From NCBI GenBank assembly GCA_038501195.1, contig JBBPUQ010000008.1, positions 3,296,501 to 3,360,500 on the forward strand: a stretch of DNA of 64,000 nucleotides. The letters are read 5' to 3'. How positions within the stretch are numbered: the stretch's first letter is position 1; every line of letters begins with the position of its first letter. Source of the DNA: Nemania diffusa (Eukaryota; Ascomycota; Sordariomycetes; Xylariales; Xylariaceae). A program made the translations under genes and the position numbers. The notes below the pieces were generated by a model. The model was not told the origin of the DNA. It saw only the letters and a program-made list of their open reading frames with translations, and made no database searches. This document shows positions 33,508 to 44,086 of the stretch, one piece after another.

Positions 33508-36500
33508 ATGTCGTGGACAGGCGGCGGATTTTCGAGTTATGACCGCACCGCGCAAGCCACAGCATCACCGGGACTAACCTCACCAGTGCACGAAGAGCCG
33601 GAAGAAGAGAGTCACGTAACGAAGACGCGGACGACTTCTGTCACAGATGGTGGCCATGGCAGCATGACCAAGAAAGAATCGCCAGGATCGAGTGATGACT
33701 CGGTCGATGATGACGCCGTCGAGCTCGAGCGCCGCGAATCTCTCGTCCACGAACTGGCACGCAAATATACGACGCAATCTCACACCCATGGCATTTCTGG
33801 CACCAACCCCTACCTGGACGCTGGCGAGGACTCGCCGATAAACCCAAGCTCACCCAATTTCAGCGCCCGCGCCTGGGCCAAGGCTATGGTGGACATGACC
33901 GCAAGCGAGGGGAAGGAGTTTCGAACGGCTGGTGTCTGCTTTCAAAACATGAGTGTCCATGGTTTCGGCTCGGCAACCGACTATCAGAAAGATGTCGGAA
34001 ATGTTTGGCTCGAGGCCATCGCCATGGGCCGCAGGGCTCTTGGCAACAAGGGAACGAAGATCGACATCCTGCGAAACTTCGACGGCATCGTCCGCAAAGG
34101 AGAGATGTTAGTCGTCCTGGGTCCTCCCGGATCTGGATGCACCACCTTTCTGAAGGCAATTGCTGGTGAGACTGCTGGCATCAACATTGATGAGAAGTCC
34201 TACTTCAACTATCAAGGTCTCTCGGCTAAGGAGATGCATACCCGCCACCGAGGCGAGGCTATCTACACGGCCGAGATCGATGTTCATTTTCCCATGCTGA
34301 CGGTTGGCGAGACCCTCACCTTCGCCGCCCAAGCACGTGCTCCCCGTCATCTTCCCGAGGGTGTCGACAAGATGACATACGCCAATCACCTCCGGGATGT
34401 TACCATGGCTATGTTCGGTATTTCACACACGATTAACACGCGTGTGGGTAACGAGTATATCCGGGGTGTTTCTGGTGGCGAGCGCAAGCGTGTCACCATC
34501 TCGGAGGCTACCCTGAGCCGAGCTCCTCTGCAGTGCTGGGACAACAGCACGCGAGGTCTAGACAGTGCTAACGCTGTAGAGTTCTGCAAGACGCTGCGGA
34601 CCCAGACCGAGCTCTTCGGAAATACGGCTTGCGTGTCCATCTACCAGTCTCCTCAAGTGGGCTACGATCAGTTCGACAAGGCCACCGTCTTGTACGAGGG
34701 TCGGCAGATCTTCTTTGGCCGTGCTGATGCGGCTAAACAATACTTCATCGACCTAGGTTTCGAGTGCCCTCCTCGCCAGACAACCCCTGATTTCCTGACT
34801 TCTATGACAAGTCCGATTGAGCGTATTGTCCGAGACGGATTCAAGGACAAGGCACCGCGGACTCCGGATGAGTTTGCCGCTGCTTGGAAGCAGAGCGCCG
34901 AGTACGCCGCACTTCAGACCGAGATTGAGGAGTACAAGAAGGAGTATGTTATCGGCGGACGGGACGCTGAAGTTTTCCGTGCTTCGAGGAGAGAGCAGCA
35001 GGCTAGGGGCTCGCGCCCTGGCTCTCCGTTCACCCTGTCTTTTTTGCAACAGATCCGGCTTTGTCTTTGGCGAGGCTGGCTCCGACTTAAGGGCGATCCT
35101 AGCATCACGATCGGTGCTCTTATCGGTAACTTCATCATGTCTCTCATCGTCGGCAGTGTGTTTTACAACCTTCAGCCTACCACAGCGAGCTTCTACCAAA
35201 GAGGCTCCCTCATCTTCTTCGCTTGTCTCTTGAATGCATTTGCTAGTGCCCTGGAAGTAAGTTCATAGCTTCTCCCCTCGTCTGCCTATCGTGTCTAGAG
35301 CCTGCAGCTAATTTATACATGTCTAGATTCTTACTCTTTACGCCCAACGTCCCATTGTCGAAAAGCACGCTCGCTACGCCTTGTATCACCCTTCAGCGGA
35401 AGCTGTGTCATCCATGCTCTGCGACTTGCCATATAAAATTGCTAATACCATCATCTTCAACGTGTCGTTGTACTTTTTGACGAACCTGCGACGTGAACCG
35501 GGCGCCTTCTTCACTTACCTGCTCTTCTCGTTCTTCACTGTCATGGTCATGAGTATGATCTTCCGCACCCTTGCCTCTTCATCGCGAACCCTCTCACAGG
35601 CTCTGGTGCCGGCCGCCATTCTCATTCTAGATCTCGTCATGTTCACCGGCTTCATCATCCCGGTCAACTACATGTTGAGTTGGTGTCGCTGGTTGAATTA
35701 TGTCGATCCTCTTGCCTACGCGTTCGAGTCGATGCTTGTCAACGAATTTTCTGGTCGACAATTTGCATGTACCGAATTCGTTCCTTCGCCGGCGTTTGGA
35801 TATGCCAATGTCGATCCAGCCAACCATGTTTGTAGCGCTGTTGGTAGTGTAGCAGGCTCCTCGTTTGTGGATGGTGACCGGTACCTAAACACGGCTTTCA
35901 TGTACTATGCCTCTCACAAGTGGCGCAATTTAGGCATTATCATCGCCTTTATGTTCTTCTCCTTGGGCACCTACATCATCTCTGCTGAACTGGTTTCTGA
36001 GAAGAAGTCGAAGGGCGAGGTTCTAGTCTTTCGACGCGGACATAAGCCTGCTCAATTCAAGGAACGCAAGGGTGATATCGAAGAGGGTGAGGGCCCCCGC
36101 GTGGGCCCAATTGCTACCAACGCAAGCCGTCCCGCCCCAGACAACAAGGAAGCTGGTTTTATCGAAGGGCAGAAGAGCGTCTTCCACTGGAGTGATGTGT
36201 GCTACGATGTATCGATCAAGGGCGAGCCAAGACGTATTCTGGACCACGTTGATGGTTGGGTCAAACCGGGAACCCTCACAGCTCTCATGGGTGTTTCTGG
36301 TGCCGGAAAGACAACTCTACTGGACGCTCTAGCAAGCCGTATCACAATGGGTGTAATTACCGGTGACATGTTCGTCGACGGCCGCCCCTGTGATGCTTCT
36401 TTCCAGCGCAAAACTGGCTACGTTCAGCAACAGGATCTGCATCTCGCTACTACGACCGTTCGTGAGGCTCTCAATTTCTCTGCTATCCTTCGTCAACCAG

Positions 36501-38201
36501 CCGACGTGCCACGTGAAGAAAAGCTCGCATACGTTGAGGAGGTTATCAGGCTCTTGGAAATGGATGAATACGCCGACGCCGTCGTCGGTGTCCTCGGTGA
36601 AGGTCTCAACGTCGAACAGCGCAAGCGTCTAACTATCGGTGTTGAACTTGCTGCTAAGCCGCCTCTACTTCTCTTTGTTGACGAGCCTACGTCCGGTCTC
36701 GACTCTCAGACTTCTTGGGCTATCCTGGATCTCCTAGAGAAGCTAACCAAGAACGGGCAAGCCATTCTGTGCACAATTCACCAACCCTCTGCCATGCTTT
36801 TCCAACGATTTGACCGACTCCTCTTCTTGGCCAAGGGCGGCAAGACCGTCTACTTTGGTGATATCGGCGAGAACTCCAAGACCCTGACCAGATACTTCGA
36901 ACGCCACGGCGCGCCTACTTGTCCCTCCACCGCTAACCCTGCCGAATGGATGTTGGACGCTATCGGTGCCGCTCCCGGAAGCACGACTGATCGTGACTGG
37001 TTCCAGACGTGGCGCGATAGCCCCGAATACCGTGACGTCAAGGCTGAGCTGCAACAACTGAACGACAATGCGTCTAACCATCCCCCGGCTACAGAGGACG
37101 ACCAATCCTTCCGCGAACACGCTGCTCCCTTCTTGACACAGTTCAAGGAGGTCACGTACCGTGTCTTCCAGCAGTACTGGCGCAACCCGACCTACATCTA
37201 CTCCAAGACTGCTCTTTGTTCCTTCGTCGCACTGTTCATCGGCTTCGTCTTCTTTAACGCCCCCAACTCGATCCAGGGTCTTCAGAACCAGACGTTCTCC
37301 GTCTTCCAGCTTCTCACGGTGTTCGGTCAGCTCGTCCAGCAGACCATGCCGCACTTCGTCGTCCAGCGGTCGCTCTACGAAGTGCGCGAGCGCCCGTCCA
37401 AGGTGTATAGCTGGCAGGTCTTCATGCTCTCGCAAATCATTGTCGAGATACCCTGGAATACTCTGATGGCTGTTATTATGTTCTTCGGCTGGTATTACCC
37501 CATCGGTCTGTACAGGAACACATTCGATGACGGTGCCACGACGGAACGAGGCGCCCTTGCCTTCCTGTTGATCTTGGCCTTCTTGCTCTTCACGTGTACC
37601 TTCACCCACATGATCATCGCAGCCTTCGAAACGGCCGAAGCTGGCGGTAACGTGGCCAACATCCTCTTCACACTGTGCCTCATCTTCTGCGGCGTGCTCG
37701 CCCGTCCGGGCTACTTCCCGCAGTTCTGGATCTTCCTGTATCGCGTTAGTCCATTCACGTACCTCGTCTCGGCTCTCCTGTCTACGAGTGTCGGTAATTC
37801 GAGCGTCACGTGTGCCACTAACGAGTTGCTGACTTTCGACCCGCCGAGCAACGAGACATGTGCCACGTACATGGCAGCGCAGATCAGCGCCGCCGGTGGC
37901 TACCTCCAGCCCGGCACCGAGAGCAACACTGCCGGTTGCCGCTACTGCTCTACCGGGAGCACGAACGACTACCTCGGGGGGATTGGTATCCACTATGGTA
38001 AGTAATTCCACTCTCTCTATCTCTTCTTCCTCTTCCAGTGTCATAAATGACTAACATCGTATACTATTTTTAGCTGACCGCTGGCGCAACTTCGGCCTTC
38101 TCTTCGTTTACATCGTCTTCAACATCTTCGGCGCCCTCTTCCTCTACTGGCTCACCCGTGTACCGAAGAAGGCGAGAATGACGAAGGCGAAGAAGGAGTA
38201 A
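33508..38201 (+). CDS. PDR-type (ABCG) full-size ABC transporter
   Basis: Three exons (33508-35256, 35327-37997, 38074-38201; introns 70 and 76 bases) encode 1515 residues in the (NBD-TMD)x2 order typical of fungal pleiotropic drug resistance pumps. NBD1: degenerate Walker [10 protein letters not shown] at ~205 (Cys replaces Lys), signature VSGGERKRV, and a Walker B region followed by Asn where the catalytic Glu would be ([13 protein letters not shown]). NBD2: canonical Walker [10 protein letters not shown] at ~905, [12 protein letters not shown] in place of a canonical signature, and [12 protein letters not shown]. These asymmetries are normal for the PDR family. Hydrophobic segments follow each NBD; the last exon adds the final membrane helix and a basic tail. 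Likely role: ATP-driven export of hydrophobic drugs or lipids at the plasma membrane. The substrate cannot be told from sequence. Confidence 0.95.
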
Positions 38202-40369
38202 AGAGAAACGGCAACCAAAAAAAAAACAATGACAAAACTTTAAAATATTCCTAACTCCTTTTAATTCCTATCGCTCAATTAGACTGGGAGACTCTTCCCA
38301 AAACAGACAGCAATCAATCAGTACCATTCTTACGCCATCATTAGAACCACATATTTCCATTCTACTACAGCCAGCATATATGAACACCATACTTCTAAAT
38401 AGACCTATGACGAGAGCGAGGTGGATAGAGAAGGAGGGACATATTTGGATGGGGTCGCCTATAGAATTTCTGGACATTATTTTTCTTCTCCACGCACAAA
38501 ATGGTCCAACACCAGGCGATATTTTACTTCACCATCAGGTCGTTGTGACATGGCTATGATATGTATATAATGCACGTGCACGACCAGATAGAAGGGAGAA
38601 AGGGGACGGCATCTTGAACGCCACTCTTTATGGAATCTGCACTTGGCGGCGTTATTAGGAATTGCCTACTTTGTATTTACCAAGCACATTAGGAGAATGA
38701 ATATTCAGATCAAAGAAATTGATCATTTTCGACTGCGTTGACCCTGTGATCTTGTGTGGCGCTATTTATTAACTTCGCGTTTGGTGGTTTGAAGAACCGT
38801 GTAAGTTATTATCTGGCTGAGCTGTCGAAAACAATTCAAATAGTCGCTATAATAAAAATGGCTGTTGATAAAACTAGATGTATACATATAACTATGAGCT
38901 GCAATATTCCGAAACCTAGACCTAGCATTATAGGATTTAGTGATCTAGTCTTTCGAGACCATACCTATTAAGCTAGACTAAAATTCAGAGCAGTTGTCTG
39001 CCCAAAGGAAGAATGGACTGCTTGCGTGTGGCTGATACGACCAATGTCATGCCTACTCATCCAGGAGAATAAAGGCTGCACTCAAACCTTCATTATAGTA
39101 TACACAGCGATTTATCGCCCACAGGTTTACTACTCCTCCTAATTCAATTGATAAGCAATAAGCAACCACAATGCGAATTTTCTCGTATTGATTATTGAGT
39201 GGCTTTAGGGGAAGATACGTTGCGCGGGTCGTGTTATATCTATTGGATTGATTGATAGATAAGACTTGAATAAAAATAATAATATTTAGATTGCGTCGTT
39301 GAAATTTCGCTGCACTCCCCCTTTTTAATCGATAAGTTGACGATGCCGATACGTCACCTTCATGATTGTTTTTTCCCATTTTATTTTTTCATATTCGGGT
39401 ATCGTGTCTGGTCGTGTCGTGGTGTCATTATGGTCGTCGCTTCAAGGCAATACCCAAGACTCCGAACCCAAGTTATCGCTTAGGGTTATAGGGGTTCGTT
39501 TGTGGCGCGCGCGCGATAGCAGGTTTGTATCATCCCTGAGTTAACCTATTCTTATCTTCTTGATGGCTTGCTGTAAGTAAAGATAGCCTATAGGCACATA
39601 AAGGATTCTCCCCACTTCGTCATCCTGTACTCGTAGGATTGCTCGTAGCCGATCTAGACAACTAGGATCCTTTAAACGAGCGCCCGACGAACGTCAGCAC
39701 GAACGCCATGCCATGCATGCCTATTATAAACATGATATGATCTAAGAAGACCAAATCAAGGCCGAAGGCACAAAGTAGTCGAGTATGACCAATAAATCAA
39801 CATCTCGGGCATACAACAGAGCGAAGCTGCGGACTTATAGGCAACCCGCATAGACAAACAGACAGGTTAACACCGAGCTTCGGGTATTCGGCTTTTGGGG
39901 CTGGCCTCAGCTCCGGCGCCGTTTTCCCCAGTTACATCAGCATCAGCCCTAGCGCACTGCGCACTAGTCTAGGTACCTAAAACGGTAACAATCGCGCGCG
40001 CGTGTTACAAGGTATTTAACGGGTCTTACTTGTTCACAGGGGAGATAGCCCGAGAACCGAAGTTCGGTTTTTAGCTGCATCACATTTTGTAGGTTACCAT
40101 GTTGACACAGCGTACTTCATGAAGTGTACCGTAAGGCTGGTCTGAAGTATCTTATCTAAATTAGGCAACATCATTCTATCCTACCTAGTAGTTTGATGAA
40201 TCAGCAAACCAGCCGCGCGCCTGGATCATTCTTAGATATAAAGACTCGTTTTCACCATCCCTTTCGATTCTATCCAGATCCTCAAAAAACATCACCATTA
40301 CTTTCATCTTCGCCTTCATCTTCACAAAGTTTATTCAACCATCAAACAAACACCCAACCAGCCATTACA
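38202..40369. other. Intergenic region and oxidoreductase promoter
   Basis: About 2.2 kb with no recognisable gene. The left part is the ABC transporter 3' UTR. Alternating CG tracts occur at 39505-39515 and 39993-40002. The last ~100 bases before 40370 are A/C-rich (CATCAAACAAACACCCAACC), as in fungal 5' leaders. Confidence 0.55.
39985..40008. repeat. Near-perfect palindrome with (CG)5 core
   Basis: GTAACA, two bases, CGCGCGCGCG and TGTTAC form an inverted repeat with a self-complementary alternating CG core. It lies about 360 bases upstream of the oxidoreductase start. Such sequences can form Z-DNA or a cruciform; regulatory use is speculative. Confidence 0.85.
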
Positions 40370-41299
40370 ATGCATATCGCCCAGGTTCGCGACTGGTCCG
40401 AGGGCCCCCGCTACGTGACCGTAGACGACGCCCCGGCGCCCTCCGAAACCCAGATCCAGCTCCGCGTCTTGGCAGCCGGCCTCCACCAGGTCGTCCGCTC
40501 CCGCGCCTCCGGGCAGCACTACTCGGCGCGCGGCCTGCCGCACAACGTCGGCATCGACTGCGTCGGCCGCGACGTCGCCACGGGCAAGCTGTACTACTGC
40601 CTCAACATGACGCGGGGCTTCGGGTCCTTCGCCGAGCTCGTCACCGTCGACCGCGGCGTCCTGCACCCGCTGCCCGACACCGTCGACCCCGTGTCCTTCG
40701 CTGCTAGCGTTAACCCTGCTATGAGCAGTTGGTTGGCCCTTACGCAGCGCACCGCGAACCTGCCCAAGGACTTTACCGTGCTCATCGTCGGCGCCACGAG
40801 CGCCAGCGGGCGGCTCGCGGCCCTCGTCGCGAAGGCGCTGGGCGCGGGTAAGGTCGTCGGCGTGGGTCGGAACGAGGCCACGCTGGCGGAGGTGAAGGGC
40901 CTCGACGCGTACGTCGTGCAGAAGGAGGTCGTCACGGACACGGACTTCTCGCAGGTCGACTGCGACGTCGTGCTCGACTACGTCTATGGCGACCTCACGG
41001 TGCACCTGCTGTCGACGCTGAACATCAAGCGGCCGCTGCAGTACGTCATGATCGGCGGGCTCTCGCGCAAGGAGATCGCCATCCCGCCCGCCATCCTGCG
41101 CTCGCGCGACATCACTATCAGGGGGTCTGGGCCGGGCGCCATCGGCCTGGATGTTATTCAGAAGGAGGTCAAGAAGCTCGTGCCTGCGATGTCCGGGTGG
41201 GACTTGCTGGCTGCGCACAGTGTGCCTATGAAGGATATCGAGGCGGCTTGGCGGGATGAATCGCTGAAGAGTCAGGGGCGGTTGGTCTTTATTCCTTAG
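40370..41299 (+). CDS. Zinc-less MDR (quinone oxidoreductase-like) dehydrogenase
   Basis: Single exon of 309 residues. The medium-chain dehydrogenase pattern is clear: an N-terminal GroES-like part containing VLAAGLHQVVRSRASGQHY and NVGIDCVGRD, then a nucleotide-binding Rossmann motif VGATSASGR at residues 140-148 and VVGVGRN about 20 residues later. The zinc-binding His/Cys set of alcohol dehydrogenases is missing, which suggests an NADPH-dependent quinone or enone reductase; the substrate is unknown. An in-frame ATG at 40196 would add 58 Ser/Pro-rich residues. I prefer 40370 because it follows an A/C-rich leader and starts the conserved fold directly. Codon third positions are very GC-rich until about 41110. 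Confidence 0.88.
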   Translation: MHIAQVRDWSEGPRYVTVDDAPAPSETQIQLRVLAAGLHQVVRSRASGQHYSARGLPHNVGIDCVGRDVATGKLYYCLNMTRGFGSFAELVTVDRGVLHPLPDTVDPVSFAASVNPAMSSWLALTQRTANLPKDFTVLIVGATSASGRLAALVAKALGAGKVVGVGRNEATLAEVKGLDAYVVQKEVVTDTDFSQVDCDVVLDYVYGDLTVHLLSTLNIKRPLQYVMIGGLSRKEIAIPPAILRSRDITIRGSGPGAIGLDVIQKEVKKLVPAMSGWDLLAAHSVPMKDIEAAWRDESLKSQGRLVFIP

Positions 41300-42314
41300 G
41301 TCGATGGTTACTTGGTGTTTGGAGTCGGAATAGTGCTATGGTCATTTCTCGTGTTCACTATTGGCCCCCTACACGTTTTGGTTTGGGTAGACCTGATGGG
41401 TTATGGTTTGCGACAAATCGCGACTGGCTCGCCATTGTAGCAATAGACTAGGCTTTAGTGAATCTAAAGATCATGATACACCTACCATGGGTCTAATGCT
41501 ATATCATCCCAAGACTCACTATCGTCGGATACATGAAAGCTGCAACGAACTGCCTATATTAAGGCTGATTCTTTTATACCAACTCTCGTTAATGAGCGTT
41601 TGTATTACTTTTTATTTCCTATGCTGGTGTATCTTGTGCTTTCATTTGAATTAACTCGCTTTTATCTACATATTCAATCCGATGCCAAGATAGCGCTGAG
41701 TGCCTTAGTTCTATGATTTGACCTGCGTACTTATCACCACGACCCCCTAGCTAAATAGGCAACCGGCAGCGCAAGCATCTAACAGCTACATCAACATGCA
41801 GGTCAGCAACACCTTATACACTTCGATATGCATCAAGTAGCCAAATAAGGTAATTGATGAGGACACGACCTCAGTACCCAGTCAGAAATCTTGATCTTAT
41901 CACCTCATCTTCTATTAGATAATTATATGAGGTTTTAATTCTTACTATAGCACCTAAGGAATAATCGTGACTTAAATAGGTAGATTCTCGGTAGGGGCAA
42001 TATTATTCTGCGCGTTAATTTTATAAAGTCTCGGCTGCTAGTATTCATCTCGCTCACTTTGACGAGTTTCTAGTCCCTATTCAGCCGGTCTGGAATACAA
42101 AATGAAGGAAAGAATACAATCATACATCTATCTACCAATTGAACAATTAGCCAAAAGAGGAAAGTGGAGGAGGCTTCGGGATTCACTCGTCACACATAGC
42201 AACCTACCTACATCGATTCAACATCATTCTGAAAATAAGATACCAAGCTCACTGCAACATCTCGACGGCATATTCTTGTCACCAGACTTCAGAATCTGAG
42301 TATTTAAACAGCTA
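41300..42314. other. Intergenic region
   Basis: About 1 kb of AT-rich sequence between two same-strand genes. It presumably holds the oxidoreductase 3' UTR and the acetyltransferase promoter. No conserved frame. Confidence 0.6.
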
Positions 42315-43421
42315 ATGGCAGCATCAATGGCGTTCATCCGACTCTACAAAGACTCCGACTTTGACGCCTGCGCGCAAATTGTACGTTTACCCTCTTCCCA
42401 TACTCTCAAGGATCTTTACAATACGAGTACAATATTGCCCCCCTTTCTCATACGACTTGTCTCATTCCCAGATCTTAGAGCGATGATAGTCTCACCTATT
42501 TACTCATTAAACACAATGCAAATGGCCAAACACACAAACAAGATACTAACCACCTAACGCAGTGCATCGAGACCCTCCCACCAACCCTCGCCTCCTCCCC
42601 CGCAGCCGCCAAGCTCTCGCCCTACCTCTGGACGCACCCATACACGTTCCTCAGCCCATCCACCTGCCACGTGCTCGACGACGGGGCAGGCAATGCCGTG
42701 GGATACTGCAGTAAGTTCGCATCTCGTCTTACCCAAATAAGCATGCAGCTTCGCAGCAACGGGTTTCCTAAACCCCACTGCGAGACCCATCCAATATCCA
42801 CACACTCAGCCTCCACGAGAACGCACAAGGCATGCAAGCACATCGAACCGAGACCTGCCAAGCAAGCCCCCAACGCAAGTATAACCCCTGAACCGCACTA
42901 ACAACCTCGCAGTCGGCTGTCCAGACATCCACGCCTTCGTAGCGGCCTACCCCCGCTACATAACAACCCTCCTCTCGCCCGCCGTCGCAAAGCCAGACTT
43001 CAGCGTCCGCGAGCCCTGGCTCATATACAGCGAGGACACGGCCACTCCGACCACCACTAGCACTACTACCAGCAGCACACCGGCAGCGACAATCAACCCC
43101 CCAGCCCTAGCGCAGAACGCGTACCAACCCACCTGGCTGCTCCTCGAGGGCAAGGAGTCCCTGGCGGCGCGGTGGCGCGCGACCATGCACATCGACCTGT
43201 TGCCCGCTTGGCAGGGCCGGGGCTGGGGCCGGCGGCTGATCGAGCGCTTCGTGGCGAGCGTGCGGGGCAGCGGGGCGGACTTCGGCGAGGGCGAGCACAT
43301 CGGCGTCGCGGGCGAGAACGGCAAGGTCGTGCCCTTCTACGAGAGGGTCGGTTTCCGCGTCGTCGAGGGTGGGGAGCGCGAGGGGAATATTTGGATGGTG
43401 AGGGATATTGAGAAGGTCTAG
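42315..43421 (+). CDS. GNAT-family N-acetyltransferase
   Basis: Three exons (42315-42380, 42563-42710, 42913-43421) encode 240 residues. The introns, 182 and 202 bases, are long for this window. Acetyl-CoA binding motif A is visible as HIDLLPAWQGRGWGRRLI, with the QGRGWG loop at residues 172-177, followed by ENGKVVPFYERVGFRVVE, the usual final beta-alpha-beta element. A Thr/Ser/Pro-rich stretch lies at about residues 107-131, in the middle of the fold. The N-terminus MAFIRLYKDSDFDACAQICIETLPP, made by joining exons 1 and 2, is a normal GNAT start; the ATG at 42327 is an alternative start four codons later. The target amine is unknown; the family includes protein, polyamine and antibiotic acetyltransferases. 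The gene converges with the large disordered-protein gene. Confidence 0.85.
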
Positions 43422-44086
43422 GCTAGGTTAAGTGTGCACATCAACTAGTCTAGGCACGCGTGGCGTTAAAAGGGGGACAGACAATATGGATATGGCATCG
43501 ATAATGCTGGAGTGTCGAGCTCTCCTAGTGATGAAACGACAAGTATCGAAGCCAAAGGCGAAGTGGAATATGAAGTCCTTTCATTTTCAATAGTATAATG
43601 TACCTCGGTAGAATATGTTACATTAGCTTTTCAGATATTGTTCGCCTTCATGACCGCCAAAATGTAACCCCCCTTTTATGGCCATCGACTACTGCTTGTG
43701 TCTTTATAACATACTATTTGACATTAAAAATGTTCATCCTGAGCCGCGACTGACGCATAGAGAAAACAAAACAAAACAAAAACAAAACACCTTAGCTCCA
43801 CTTGTGCTCTTCATGTTTGGCCAGCCCAGCCAGGGTATTGTCTCCCATGTCAACTCCTAGGCAGGCCGAGTCATGGATTGACATACTGTTTAGTAGGAAA
43901 ATGAAAGACAAATTAGAAGAATGACCATGTATGGAGGGTATGGATAGATTTCGCCTTCCTGGAAACGAGCCCCGCCAGCCACAGAATTATGCAATATCTC
44001 GTACCGCCTTCTAGGCAGTCTTAATGTCCGATGAATGCGTAACAAAAAAAACGAGGGAGCCAGCCACCCCTTTCGAAATCGGGGGA
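43422..44086. other. Intergenic spacer between two convergent genes
   Basis: A 665-base spacer with the 3' ends of the GNAT gene and the 1200-residue gene. It includes a short AAAAC microsatellite at 43763-43788. No conserved frame. Confidence 0.6.
43763..43788. repeat. AAAAC microsatellite
   Basis: Five imperfect units of AAAAC on the plus strand, one of them with an extra A. It lies in the 3' spacer and is non-coding. Confidence 0.85.

Noticed and set aside
36743..38044. 433-codon open frame on the minus strand opposite the ABC transporter
   Set aside because: It lies wholly antisense to conserved transporter exons and has the repetitive composition caused by codon bias on the other strand. 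No motif.
40331..41218. 295-codon minus-strand frame opposite the MDR oxidoreductase
   Set aside because: Shadow of a very GC3-rich gene; low-complexity Asp/Arg/Gly/Val translation.
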